From Phormidium tenue FACHB-1052 (lineage in GTDB: Bacteria; Cyanobacteriota; Cyanobacteriia; Phormidesmidales; Phormidesmidaceae), in NCBI RefSeq assembly GCF_014696675.1, contig NZ_JACJQN010000002.1, positions 1 to 64,000 on the forward strand: 64,000 nucleotides of DNA, read 5' to 3'. Below are positions 1-8,028 of this stretch, piece by piece. Made by a program: the position numbers and the translations under genes. Within the stretch, counting starts at the first letter, position 1, and each line of letters opens with the position of its first letter. Below the pieces are notes generated by a model that was given only the letters and a program-made list of their open reading frames with translations, searched no databases and had not been told where the DNA came from.

Positions 1-221
1 CCATGGAAATGAGGGTCCTAGGCTGAACTACTCAAAGCTTAGCGCTCATAGCCCTAGGCAAGCCTAAGCATTATTGCTCATCGCATAACTGGGATGCGCC
101 CAAAGTATAGGCTAACAGCTATCTGTAGCTTGATTTCTTTACCAAGATTGATCCTGCGGCAAGCAACAACGTCAATGTGGCCTGAAATACTGAAATAAAA
201 AATAACCTATTGAAGGCGATC
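1..221. other. window-edge intergenic stretch
   Basis: No gene, tRNA or convincing terminator was recognised here. It is AT-richer than the coding DNA around it and presumably carries the promoter of the SGNH hydrolase gene. Confidence 0.4.
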
Positions 222-284
222 GTGTCTAAACCTACTTTTCGCAAAGGTATCGTAGTGTACTTAGAACAACTTAAGCGTTCTTGA
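222..284 (+). CDS. possible 20-residue upstream peptide coupled to the SGNH hydrolase gene
   Basis: A GTG codon preceded by an AAGG-like ribosome site opens a 20-codon basic reading frame. Its TGA stop overlaps the ATG of the next gene (TGATG). Such overlaps allow translational coupling, so this could be a leader peptide, but short frames also arise by chance and I recognise no family. Treat it as a candidate only. Confidence 0.2.
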   Translation: MSKPTFRKGIVVYLEQLKRS

Positions 285-1009
285 TGAAGACATTTAAGGC
301 CAGGTTAATGAGTCTAAGCTTTAGTGGTCTGCTGCTTTTGACAGCATGTAATGGCCCCAAGCTCTCCACTAATGACCAACCCGATCGAAACGCTCCCAAT
401 GAGACCATCAAAACGCTGGGCGAAGATGTCAACAACCTGCGCCAGGGTAGCGGAGCGCAGATCATTGCGCTAGGCGATAGCATTACGGCAGGGGCGGGGG
501 TTGGCCTTGGGGCCGCGTACCCAAACCTACTTAGTCAGACCTTAGACCTACCGATTATCAACCGGGGCAGAAGTGGCGACACCACGGAAGCAGCGCTAAA
601 TCGGTTACAGCAAGATGTCATAGAAGCCGACCCTTGGTTGGTCATAGTTGGGCTAGGCGGCAACGACTATCTCAGACAAGTGCCCCCTGCCCAAACTGAA
701 GAAAACCTGCGGCAAATCGTGACCCGCCTTCAGCAGGCCGGAGCTATTGTGGTGATTCTGGGTATGGATGTTAGCCCATTTAATGGCAGCTACAAAGGGC
801 TGTATCAACGCGTGGCAAAGGATACCCATGCCCATCTCATCCCTGGGGTACTAGAAGGGTTAAATGATCCACGCTATTTATACGACGAGATTCATCCCAA
901 TCAGGCAGGGCATGAAATTTTGGCAGAACGCGTTGCTGAAGGGTTACAGCCACTTCTAGACGCTGCTATTCTGCCCGAAAATCTATCCGGCCAGGGGCAG
1001 AATCAGTAA
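284..1009 (+). CDS. SGNH/GDSL-type esterase lipoprotein
   Basis: This is a probable exported esterase or lysophospholipase-like hydrolase of the SGNH fold. The N-terminus has a basic start, a hydrophobic stretch and a lipobox ending LLTAC (Cys22), so membrane anchoring as a lipoprotein is expected. The catalytic blocks are visible: GDSIT with the nucleophile near residue 66, GGND supplying the oxyanion Gly/Asn, and DEIHPN near the C-terminus supplying Asp and His. At about 241 residues it has the usual TesA-like length. The ATG at 284 is preferred to the TTG at 281 directly before it. The substrate cannot be read from the sequence. Confidence 0.85.
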   Translation: MKTFKARLMSLSFSGLLLLTACNGPKLSTNDQPDRNAPNETIKTLGEDVNNLRQGSGAQIIALGDSITAGAGVGLGAAYPNLLSQTLDLPIINRGRSGDTTEAALNRLQQDVIEADPWLVIVGLGGNDYLRQVPPAQTEENLRQIVTRLQQAGAIVVILGMDVSPFNGSYKGLYQRVAKDTHAHLIPGVLEGLNDPRYLYDEIHPNQAGHEILAERVAEGLQPLLDAAILPENLSGQGQNQ

Positions 1010-1034
1010 CTTTTCATGATTGAAACCCGGTTTT

Positions 1035-1571
1035 ATGACTACATTTTCTGAAGCTCTCGCCTTTGGCAAAGTCAGTACTGCTGAAGCTTTAAATATTTTC
1101 GACAACCTCGACACGGTCGATGTCAACGATATGATCGGATCTTGGCAAGGTTTTGGTTTTCCCACCAATCATCCTTTAGATGGGGTTCTAGAGGCCTATC
1201 ATTGGCACGGCAAGCGCTTTGAAACCCCGGAACATGTTCATCCACTGGTTTTTGATACTATGGATGGCAACACAGCTAGCATCAACCCGCTTTGGATATT
1301 GCCGGTTATTGGCTGGCTCGATCGCCTACCCATTCCAAAATTCGAGGCTGTAGGATCGCTCTTTCAGGCCAGCCTTTTTTTGTTTTCTACCGAGCAATCT
1401 AGTGCGCGCCTTCGCTCAACCACCTATCGGGGCAAAAAAACGGCAACGATGATTTACGACAGCCTACCGATCAACGACATCTTTCGCAGGGTGGATGACC
1501 ATACGTTACTAGGCCTGATGGATCTCAAGGGCATGAAATATCCGTTCTTTTTTGTGTTGAGGCGGGAGTAA
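1035..1571 (+). CDS. GXWXG / DUF4334 domain protein
   Basis: This small soluble protein of about 178 residues has an N-terminal GXWXG-type motif (SWQGFGFPTNHPLDG) followed by the W-H-GKRF signature, and a C-terminal DUF4334-like half ending in LMDLKGM and FFVLRRE. The biochemical role of this family is not established. I chose the ATG at 1035 over the in-frame TTG at 1020 because the family normally begins shortly before the GXWXG block. It follows the SGNH hydrolase gene by 25 nt on the same strand and could share its transcript. Confidence 0.8.
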   Translation: MTTFSEALAFGKVSTAEALNIFDNLDTVDVNDMIGSWQGFGFPTNHPLDGVLEAYHWHGKRFETPEHVHPLVFDTMDGNTASINPLWILPVIGWLDRLPIPKFEAVGSLFQASLFLFSTEQSSARLRSTTYRGKKTATMIYDSLPINDIFRRVDDHTLLGLMDLKGMKYPFFFVLRRE

Positions 1572-1645
1572 AAGATCGGATTAAGGCGTTGAAGTTGCAA
1601 AAATTGGTTGATAAAATGAGCCATTCTTTTGCCACGTTTGCCCGT

Positions 1646-2257
1646 CTACCTTCGTTCTTTTGCCCTAACCTTTACCTTCGAGCCCGTTGGGTAAAGCCAA
1701 AACGCTAGACCCTTACTGAGCCACGGCATGACAGGGTAGGTGAGCAAAGCGGAGACAAAAATCACTGAAATGAACAGGCCCAGCAGTGGCGGCAGCCTCC
1801 CTAGCAGCGGCCCCAGCAGTCGATTGGCCAGCAAAATGAGCGGGTAGACGGCCAAAACACCCAGCACCACTTGCTTGTAGTAAGGCGGTGAGGGCAGCGG
1901 TGATGTCATGCCCAGTCGCGCCTGGGGCAGCGTAAACCATAGTTCTAGACCGCTGGAGAGCTGCTGTTGCGATCGCGCTGCAATCAGCCCGTAGGATTGA
2001 TCCATCCAGGCGCGGTAGGTAGGCGATATCAACCAGCGACGCAGGCGATCGTAGCTCTCGAACTTGACAATCACCACATACTCGGGATGAGCGTGGTCGC
2101 GGGGGCGAATGATTTCAACCCCTAAAAAGCCCTCAAACTGCCTCGCATCGCGGTTGATCCCTTTGGTCCAAGCTTCGTAGTCATCAACTTTGCTGGGTTC
2201 AACCACTTCGGAGATCACCAGAGTAACTGGGCCAGATTGTGGCTGAGGCTCTTCCAT
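1646..2257 (-). CDS. antibiotic biosynthesis monooxygenase (ABM) domain membrane protein
   Basis: Residues 10-95 form an ABM/dimeric alpha-beta barrel domain (VTLVISEVVEPSKVDDYEAW, then a FEGFLGVEIIRP segment). The remainder holds two hydrophobic segments, near residues 128-150 and 155-180, that look membrane spanning. ABM domains act on small aromatic or quinone-like molecules or serve only as dimer scaffolds; the fusion to a membrane tail is a recurring cyanobacterial arrangement annotated without a proven function. It ends 74 nt from the convergent DUF4334 gene and lies just downstream of the glycosylhydrolase-like gene, 17 nt away. Confidence 0.75.
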   Translation of the reverse strand: MEEPQPQSGPVTLVISEVVEPSKVDDYEAWTKGINRDARQFEGFLGVEIIRPRDHAHPEYVVIVKFESYDRLRRWLISPTYRAWMDQSYGLIAARSQQQLSSGLELWFTLPQARLGMTSPLPSPPYYKQVVLGVLAVYPLILLANRLLGPLLGRLPPLLGLFISVIFVSALLTYPVMPWLSKGLAFWLYPTGSKVKVRAKERR

Positions 2258-2274
2258 AGATCGCGGCAGGTGGT

Positions 2275-3831
2275 TTACTGGAGCGAACAGAATTTTCTCA
2301 CGCGATCGAACTCAGGGTCTTGCCAGGAGTAGGCAAAGTGGCTCACTGAGGTAATTTCAGGACTCGATCGCCGCAGAGCTTCCATCTGAGTTTCGAGCGC
2401 CGGGCGGTTGTAGGTCGCCTGTCCCCAAATTCCGGCCAGTGCCGGGGTCACTGTGGGGGAGGTGCCGCTGGGTATCATCGTCTGCACCCGGCGGATGCCG
2501 TCTAAAATACAGCCCGTATTGCCGCACACTGCGTAGGCCATCGGGTGCCAGGTCATCCAGGTGGGAAAGCGCTCCCAATATTGCAGCCGTGAGTCATAGC
2601 CGCCGGTACCCACCGTCTGATTCCCCTCCGGGAAAAACACCGCTCCGGCTTCAATACCGCTGCGCTGCACCTGTTCTCCGGCCACTTTCACAAAATCGAC
2701 CACCCCTTGCACCGCGTGGGCCACGCTGAGCTGCCACAGTTCGGCATTTAGTTGGGGGCGCAGACTGGCCGGGGTAGGTGGCTGCTGGCCCACTTGCAGC
2801 GGTGGGGATGGGGTGCGGCTTTGCCACAGCGGCTCTGCCTCATTGGGGTAGAGGTCGCGCACCTCTTGAATGTCGCGATCGACCAGGTGGCCCCGGCTGA
2901 TGTAGCGGCGGATTAGCTCCTGCCCCTGCTGGTTCACCGCCCGACGAAACAGTGCATCGCGCGAAGCCTGACCGTAGATCCACAGGTCATCAACGCTGTC
3001 GGCCACTGAGTTAGCGCCGACACCCCGGGGATAGCGCACATAGTCAAACAGTACGCCGTCGGGCTGTCGCCGCAGGATAGCCCCCATCAAGCGGCTATAG
3101 TCGGCCTGGGCTTGAGCATTGTAGGGATCGACAAAGACCTCGTCAGGGTTGCTAGAGTCTCCAGCTTTGGCATAAGTGTAGGTGGTTTGACCGCGACCGT
3201 TGAGGGCCAGTACCTGCTCGCGATCGCTGCGCAACCCATAGGAATAGCCAAAGTTGAGGGCAAACACCCAGGCATCGACCCGCAGCCCTCGCTGGCGACC
3301 GGTTGCGATCGATTCGGCCAGCAAGTCGCGGCGCTCATAGCCAGGGGCCTGCACCACCGACGGCCACACGGTGGGGTTGTCGCCCTGGGGCAGCAGCACT
3401 TGACCACCGTAGAAGGCCTCCACGTAGACCTCGTTGTAGCCCAGATTGACGATGCGATCGAACAGCGCATCGAGAATGCCGGGTTGCAGATCGCAGGGGT
3501 AAAGGCGCACCCACACCGCCTGGCGCTGGGGCCAAGTGCGACTGCGGCACTGGCGCAGATCCTCGGTGTGCTGGCGCACCATGGCCTGATACTGCTGCTG
3601 GGCTGTGCTATCGCCCTCCAGAGCAGCTTTGCGCAAATTTTCTTTGGCCAGGGCGACCTCTTGGGTGACTTGGCAGTAAGCATTGAGCGCCAGCGCTCGC
3701 TCCATGCTGCTACCCGGCAGCAATCCCAAACTGGCCAGTCCAGCGGCTAGGGCCAAGCTCGGCACCAGCAGTGGTTTAGTCAACCGCTGCATCGAACTAC
3801 GGAGCCTAGCTGTAAAGGAATGACTGGCCAT
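2275..3831 (-). CDS. family 10-like glycosylhydrolase (GHL, TIM-barrel), exported
   Basis: A protein of about 518 residues with an N-terminal hydrophobic export segment, a short helical region and a large TIM-barrel domain. Blocks typical of the bacterial GHL10/DUF4015-like group are visible: NEVYVEAFYGG, VDAWVFALNFGY, then GVLFDYVRYPRG and a late WMTWHPMAY stretch. It probably cleaves or remodels an extracellular polysaccharide. The upstream in-frame extension to 3930 lacks family character and places the signal segment too far inside, so the ATG at 3831 is preferred. The substrate is unknown. Confidence 0.75.
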   Translation of the reverse strand: MASHSFTARLRSSMQRLTKPLLVPSLALAAGLASLGLLPGSSMERALALNAYCQVTQEVALAKENLRKAALEGDSTAQQQYQAMVRQHTEDLRQCRSRTWPQRQAVWVRLYPCDLQPGILDALFDRIVNLGYNEVYVEAFYGGQVLLPQGDNPTVWPSVVQAPGYERRDLLAESIATGRQRGLRVDAWVFALNFGYSYGLRSDREQVLALNGRGQTTYTYAKAGDSSNPDEVFVDPYNAQAQADYSRLMGAILRRQPDGVLFDYVRYPRGVGANSVADSVDDLWIYGQASRDALFRRAVNQQGQELIRRYISRGHLVDRDIQEVRDLYPNEAEPLWQSRTPSPPLQVGQQPPTPASLRPQLNAELWQLSVAHAVQGVVDFVKVAGEQVQRSGIEAGAVFFPEGNQTVGTGGYDSRLQYWERFPTWMTWHPMAYAVCGNTGCILDGIRRVQTMIPSGTSPTVTPALAGIWGQATYNRPALETQMEALRRSSPEITSVSHFAYSWQDPEFDRVRKFCSLQ

Positions 3832-4094
3832 AGGTGCGATGAAGAAGGAGTTGTGCCGAAAGCTAAAGTAGCGTTTAAACCACAAAGTGGCTTGGGGAGT
3901 AGTCAGTTTAGGCAAGGATCCTTTGAACATCCCAAGCCAGGCCTAATACCGAAATTGGCTCAGCTTACCACTAGTTATGGTAGGCAGCCCAGACAGAGAC
4001 ACTAGATTAGTTGACTGAGCAAAAGGTTCCTTGTCGGACTAAACGTCCTCCCGCCAACAACACTTCATCGCCTCCTTGCTCAGGCAACAGCTGT

Positions 4095-4463
4095 TTACTT
4101 TTCTTCCCCCGGAAACCGATCTTCCTCCAGGGGCAGCGCCGTCGAGGGGAAGAGGGTATCAAAATCGAAATCGGGCAGGTTGACCAACAGTGCCTTAAGC
4201 TTCATCCGCTGAATGTAGGGCCAGCCACCATTGACTTCGATATCCCTTAGCAGGGCGTAGAGGTGTTGGCGGTTGTCGGGTAGCGCCTCATAGAAGAGAG
4301 TTTCGCAGATGTCGCGGTGGCACTGCTCTAGGAGCCGCAGCAGGGCCAGCAGATCGGTACTGTTGCCTTTGCGCTCCAGAGCCGCCTGATCGATAAGGTC
4401 AGACAGCTGGCTCAGATCGTGGGGCAAACTGTCGCTGCGATCGCCGGGCGGGTAATCAGTCAT
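4095..4463 (-). CDS. conserved hypothetical protein
   Basis: About 122 residues, helical and acidic, without signal peptide or membrane segment. The C-terminal half, rich in leucine and aromatic residues (LLRLLEQCHRDICETLFYEALP, then WPYIQRMKLKALL), looks like a compact helical domain. I do not recognise a family with a known role. The start is set at ATG 4463, where the sequence becomes hydrophilic; the extension to 4532 gives an unrelated-looking N-terminus. Confidence 0.65.
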   Translation of the reverse strand: MTDYPPGDRSDSLPHDLSQLSDLIDQAALERKGNSTDLLALLRLLEQCHRDICETLFYEALPDNRQHLYALLRDIEVNGGWPYIQRMKLKALLVNLPDFDFDTLFPSTALPLEEDRFPGEEK

Positions 4464-4848
4464 GGCTTTAGCGAAAGATTTTGTTAGATAGCTTAACGTT
4501 AGCGGTTGGGTCGTCAAAACCAGCATCAGCATGGTTAAAGCTCTGAGATAGCCTTAACTCTGAAACCCTTAGCCCAACTGGGTTTACCCCAAGATACCAG
4601 CACCTCGACAGTACCGACCCGATATTCTAGGAAAGAGTCCCAGAGCCATGTAGAATGCTTACTTGAGGCTTTACTGGCTGAGGGCAGGCCCAGCGTTGTT
4701 GCCGGGCTAGCGAGCAAACTTGAGTTGCTTTGTCATGGTTTCGCGCCAGGGCTATCTGGCCAGCGCCGTAGCAGCCCAGAGCCGACGGCTGTCGCATTAT
4801 TTGAGTAGTTTGACAGCGCCTTTTACATACTAAATTTTGAGGTAGACC
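4464..4848. other. intergenic region upstream of psbO
   Basis: This 385-nt stretch separates the divergent hypothetical gene and psbO. It must hold the psbO promoter. A GAGG ribosome site lies about 7 nt before the psbO ATG. I could not identify a -35/-10 pair with proper spacing. Confidence 0.4.
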
Positions 4849-5673
4849 ATGAGGTATCGCGCCCTCTTAGTTGCGTTCTTGGCCATCTGCCTGAGTGTAC
4901 TGACAGCCTGTAGCGAAGCGCCCAGTGCCACCAGTAGTGTGCCGCTAACCTATGACCAAATTCGTAACACTGGCCTGGCCAACAAGTGCCCCCAGCTTTC
5001 AGAAATGACCCGAGGCAGCATTGCCCTCGAAAGTGGCAAAACCTATGAACTCGTAGGCATGTGCATTGAGCCCACGGCCTACTTTGTCAAGGAAGAAGCC
5101 TCCAAGCGCCAAGAGGCGACCTATGTGCCCGGCAAGGTGTTAACACGCTACACCTCGAGCCTAGACCAGGTGCGCGGCGATCTGACCGTAGATTCTGACG
5201 GTAGTCTGCTGTTCTCTGAGACCGGCGGCATGGATTTCCAGGCCATTACCGTTCAGCTTCCCGGTGGCCAGCAAGAGCCCTTCCTGTTTACCGTCAAGGG
5301 TCTGACCGCTAAGTCCCAGCCGGGGCAAAACGCTCTAAACAGCTCCATCGACTTTGAGGGTGACTATTCAGTGCCCTCCTACCGCACCTCTAACTTCCTC
5401 GACCCCAAGGGCCGCGGTCTGGCCACTGGCTATGATAGCGCCGTAGCGCTACCCGGCAGCGGCGACAGCGAAGAGTATGAAAAGGAAAATGTAAAATCCT
5501 TTGACGTCGGTCGGGGGCACATGTCCCTGCGGGTGTCTAAGATCGACAGCGCCACTGGCGAGATTGGCGGCACCTTTGAAGCAGAGCAACCCTCTGATAC
5601 CGACATGGGCACCGCTGAGCCGGTAGACATCAAGGTACAAGGCGTTTTCTACGCTCGCCTTGAAGAAGTCTAA
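4849..5673 (+). CDS. psbO: photosystem II manganese-stabilizing protein PsbO
   Basis: PsbO is the lumenal extrinsic subunit that stabilises the Mn4CaO5 cluster of photosystem II. The 274-residue product has an export signal ending in a lipobox-like LTAC (Cys21), followed by the family signatures LTYDQIRNTGLANKCP, two conserved cysteines (NKC and GMC) expected to form a disulfide, FLDPKGRG and the C-terminal SEQPSDTDMG-like block (here AEQPSDTDMG). It is transcribed alone and is followed by a strong terminator. The lipobox suggests lipid anchoring, as in other filamentous cyanobacterial PsbO proteins, but processing cannot be shown here. Confidence 0.98.
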   Translation: MRYRALLVAFLAICLSVLTACSEAPSATSSVPLTYDQIRNTGLANKCPQLSEMTRGSIALESGKTYELVGMCIEPTAYFVKEEASKRQEATYVPGKVLTRYTSSLDQVRGDLTVDSDGSLLFSETGGMDFQAITVQLPGGQQEPFLFTVKGLTAKSQPGQNALNSSIDFEGDYSVPSYRTSNFLDPKGRGLATGYDSAVALPGSGDSEEYEKENVKSFDVGRGHMSLRVSKIDSATGEIGGTFEAEQPSDTDMGTAEPVDIKVQGVFYARLEEV

Positions 5674-5711
5674 GCTTGTCTTAAGCTAAACCCCTAACAA
5701 TTTCAAAGCTG

Positions 5712-5740
5712 AGGAAGGAGCATAACTCCTTCCTTTTTTA
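5712..5740 (+). terminator. rho-independent terminator of psbO
   Basis: A perfect 9-bp stem (AGGAAGGAG / CTCCTTCCT) with a 5-nt loop is followed directly by a run of T residues, 38 nt after the psbO stop codon. Confidence 0.9.
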
Positions 5741-6162
5741 TTGCCTTGTTTTGTCGCCATACCTTCTCAATGCACGGTCGAGGCATGGTACAGCACCCCA
5801 TAGAGTTACCCACTGGATTGCTGAAGGGATTGCTAAACAGTGATGGGCTCAGGACAAGCCGTTTCTACTCCTAGAGCGAGCTCGGTGCCATTAGGGCGGG
5901 TACCTTAAAAGCTAGTTTGGTTGGGTCGAGAACCGCAGTTTAGCCAAGGCGTACCCTCTCTATCACAAGTGCTAGCAAGTCAAAACAGACCCAAGATTAG
6001 GCGATTTGCGGCGATTGGTGCGTCAGGCGTTGGACGATAGCAACTAAGACTGATCTAGATCACAGCCTCACCTTACTAACGTCACCTGGGGGAAGGGGGG
6101 CTATCACCATGGGCATCGGCCTTTCGAGGGATATTACTTATGTCGCTTGAAATTCCCCCGTT
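5741..6162. other. intergenic stretch, no gene seen
   Basis: About 420 nt without a convincing reading frame, tRNA or repeat. It presumably holds the promoter for the exported hypothetical gene that follows. Confidence 0.4.
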
Positions 6163-6654
6163 ATGGCTGCCCCCACTCTTTCTACCCAAACCGAACTCCT
6201 CACTGGGGGCGATCGCGTCCAGACCAGCCTGCATCGTTTAGCCACCGCTGCCGCCGCCGTGGTCGCGCTCTCGGCCATGGCCGGTGCCGCGTCGGGCAGC
6301 ACCCCCGGCATTCCCAACGGCACCTATCTCTACGGCGAGTCGCCGGTTGCCGACACGGTAGGAGCCGTCTACTTTGTGTTTGAAGCGCAGGAAGGTCGCC
6401 TGAATGGGGCTCTCTATCAGCCCTCGTCGTCCTTTGACTGTGTGCGCGGCACGGTGGGCAATGGTGCCCTTGATCTGGTGATTACCGATGCCTACGACCA
6501 GAGCGAATCGAGCTATTCGGTAGCGATGGTGGCCGACACGAGCATCGCCAGCAGCAGCGGCGGGGCTGGGGTAACTGAGCTAGAGGGCCTATATGCGATC
6601 GCCACCCTCTCTGAGCTAGATCAGCAACTGCTGGCCACCTGTAGCCGCCACTAG
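6163..6654 (+). CDS. exported hypothetical protein
   Basis: A 163-residue protein with an alanine-rich hydrophobic segment at residues 22-46 that looks like a signal peptide or anchor. The mature part begins near STPGIPNGTYLYGESP and contains two cysteines (FDCVRG and LLATC) that could pair outside the cytoplasm. Similar small exported proteins occur in cyanobacteria without an assigned role. The ATG at 6163 is the only start that gives the basic/hydrophobic leader. Confidence 0.65.
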   Translation: MAAPTLSTQTELLTGGDRVQTSLHRLATAAAAVVALSAMAGAASGSTPGIPNGTYLYGESPVADTVGAVYFVFEAQEGRLNGALYQPSSSFDCVRGTVGNGALDLVITDAYDQSESSYSVAMVADTSIASSSGGAGVTELEGLYAIATLSELDQQLLATCSRH

Positions 6655-6747
6655 GGCCAGAGCCAGCTTGTAGAATTAGGCTAAGGGCCAGGCAATCGCT
6701 GAGGAGGATTTGCTCTGGCCTCTTGCGATCGCATGCATCATTAACCG

Positions 6748-6861
6748 ATGCTTAGAGGGGGCAACCCAGTGGTTCAGGCGTTATCTCAGAACATGAGCTT
6801 GCAGGAGCTTTTGACCTGGCTGCCAGAAACCGGGCGCTACGAGCTGCACGTTTGTAGCTGA
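6748..6861 (+). pseudogene. truncated N-terminal remnant of a Uma2-family (DUF820) gene
   Basis: A 37-codon frame reads VVQALSQNMSLQELLTWLPE followed by TGRYEL and then a stop. This resembles the conserved start of Uma2-family putative nucleases, which normally run to about 190 residues. Nothing of the PD-(D/E)XK core follows before the rbc terminator, so it appears to be a decayed fragment. The match rests on about 28 residues only. Confidence 0.5.
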
Positions 6862-6916
6862 CAGCTAACCAGATCATTGAAGCGGGCCAGTAATTATTCG
6901 ACTTGCTTCCAAAAAC

Positions 6917-6952
6917 ACAAAAGGCGGAGAGGGTTTCCTCTCCGCCTTTTGT
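6917..6952 (-). terminator. terminator of the rbcLXS operon
   Basis: A perfect 16-bp stem (arms 6917-6932 and 6937-6952) encloses a GTTT loop, 30 nt downstream of the rbcS stop on the minus strand, followed by T-rich sequence. It can form on both strands and so also insulates the operon from plus-strand transcription. Confidence 0.92.
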
Positions 6953-6982
6953 CTCGTTGTCTAACCCCTTACAGGTCAGACT

Positions 6983-7330
6983 CTAGTAGCGGTAGCCGCT
7001 GCTGGTAGCACCGGGCTTGTGCACGATGAAGCTAGCGATTTGGCACTGCTTGACGTTGTCAAAGCCCACTACGCGAATGTAGCAGTTGGAGTACTCAGAG
7101 CGGCAGGCCTGCACTTCGCTGAGCACTTCTTGGGTAGAAGTGGCGTTGAACAGGGGCAGCTTCCACATAGTCCAGTAGTACTCCTCGGGGTTCGAGGCTT
7201 CGTTGAACTCAATGGCGGGGAAATAGCCCTGCTTGAGAATGTAGGCAATTTGCCGCTCGATCTGAGCATCTGTCAGAGGGGGCAGGTAGGACATCGTTTC
7301 AAAACGACGCTCTTTGGGCAGAGTTTTCAT
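6983..7330 (-). CDS. rbcS: RuBisCO small subunit
   Basis: The 115-residue small subunit of Form IB ribulose-1,5-bisphosphate carboxylase/oxygenase, which caps the octameric large-subunit core inside the carboxysome. The signatures [15 protein letters not shown], the [10 protein letters not shown]-like segment, [13 protein letters not shown] and [14 protein letters not shown] are all present. It is the last gene of rbcL-rbcX-rbcS and is followed by a strong terminator. Length and start agree with the family. Confidence 0.98.
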   Translation of the reverse strand: MKTLPKERRFETMSYLPPLTDAQIERQIAYILKQGYFPAIEFNEASNPEEYYWTMWKLPLFNATSTQEVLSEVQACRSEYSNCYIRVVGFDNVKQCQIASFIVHKPGATSSGYRY

Positions 7331-7408
7331 GGTTCCTCGCTGGGTTAACTAGGGTGCGATCGGCTGACGCCGTGTAAATGAAAAAGCAACAGAGTTGAGG
7401 TGAATCGC

Positions 7409-7837
7409 CTACTCAGGGGAGGGGTCAGCGTCAGCCGTAGACTCTTGCGGGACATCAGTATCCTCAACAAATTTTGAATCTACGGTGTGTTCAGCATCTC
7501 CGAGCTGAGTGATGCGTTCTAAATGCTGGCGGCGGTGTTCCATATTGGCCTGCTGAATGCTAATGACCACCATCTCGGGCAAGAACTCGCAGATACCCTC
7601 TGCAATGTGCTGCCGCACGGTCATCACTCGAATCGCCAGGTCTGCACTCTCTTCCAGCAAGGCACTCAGGTAGGCTTCACCATCCTGAAGCGCCTCTTTG
7701 GTCGAGAAGCCGTTGAGCCAATAGGCGCGGGCGGGGTTGGTTTCCTTTAGCTGATTCAGCACCGTTTTTACAGCCTGAAACGTCAGGTAGCTAGTGAGCA
7801 CCTTAGCGGTGTCTTTAGCCGTTTGCTTAAGGTCCAT
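7409..7837 (-). CDS. rbcX: RuBisCO assembly chaperone RbcX
   Basis: RbcX is a homodimeric helical chaperone that binds the C-terminal tail of RbcL and promotes assembly of the large-subunit octamer. The 142-residue product starts MDLKQTAKDTAKVLTSYLT and carries the LTFQAVKTVLNQL, NPARAYWLNGF and LPEMVVISIQQANMEHRR segments typical of the family. The frame is open for 60 codons further upstream, but that part has no family character and the ATG at 7837 gives the standard start. Its place between rbcL and rbcS is the classical cyanobacterial order. Confidence 0.95.
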   Translation of the reverse strand: MDLKQTAKDTAKVLTSYLTFQAVKTVLNQLKETNPARAYWLNGFSTKEALQDGEAYLSALLEESADLAIRVMTVRQHIAEGICEFLPEMVVISIQQANMEHRRQHLERITQLGDAEHTVDSKFVEDTDVPQESTADADPSPE

Positions 7838-8028
7838 CGGTGTCTCTCGAACGATTGACATAGACCCCGCCAGTGGGGCGGTTGGTAGCCCTGATCTAAG
7901 CCCGAATGGGTTGAAGATTCGGTAACTTGTGCAGCATTCCCCAAGTATTTTGGAGCCCTGCAAATCGGTGGACTGACCAACACGCCCTAAACCGTCCCTT
8001 AGCGGGTACCGCAGCACCCGCCAGGCAC

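Noticed and set aside
3112-3750. 212-codon frame antisense to the glycosylhydrolase-like gene
   Set aside because: Shadow frame; the opposite strand has clear TIM-barrel motifs.
4810-4815. consensus TTGACA before psbO
   Set aside because: No -10-like hexamer follows at 16-18 nt and it is too close to the start codon.
6191-6205. partial match to the Yfr1 core (ACTCCTCAC)
   Set aside because: The core is incomplete, lacks flanking hairpins, and lies in a coding region.
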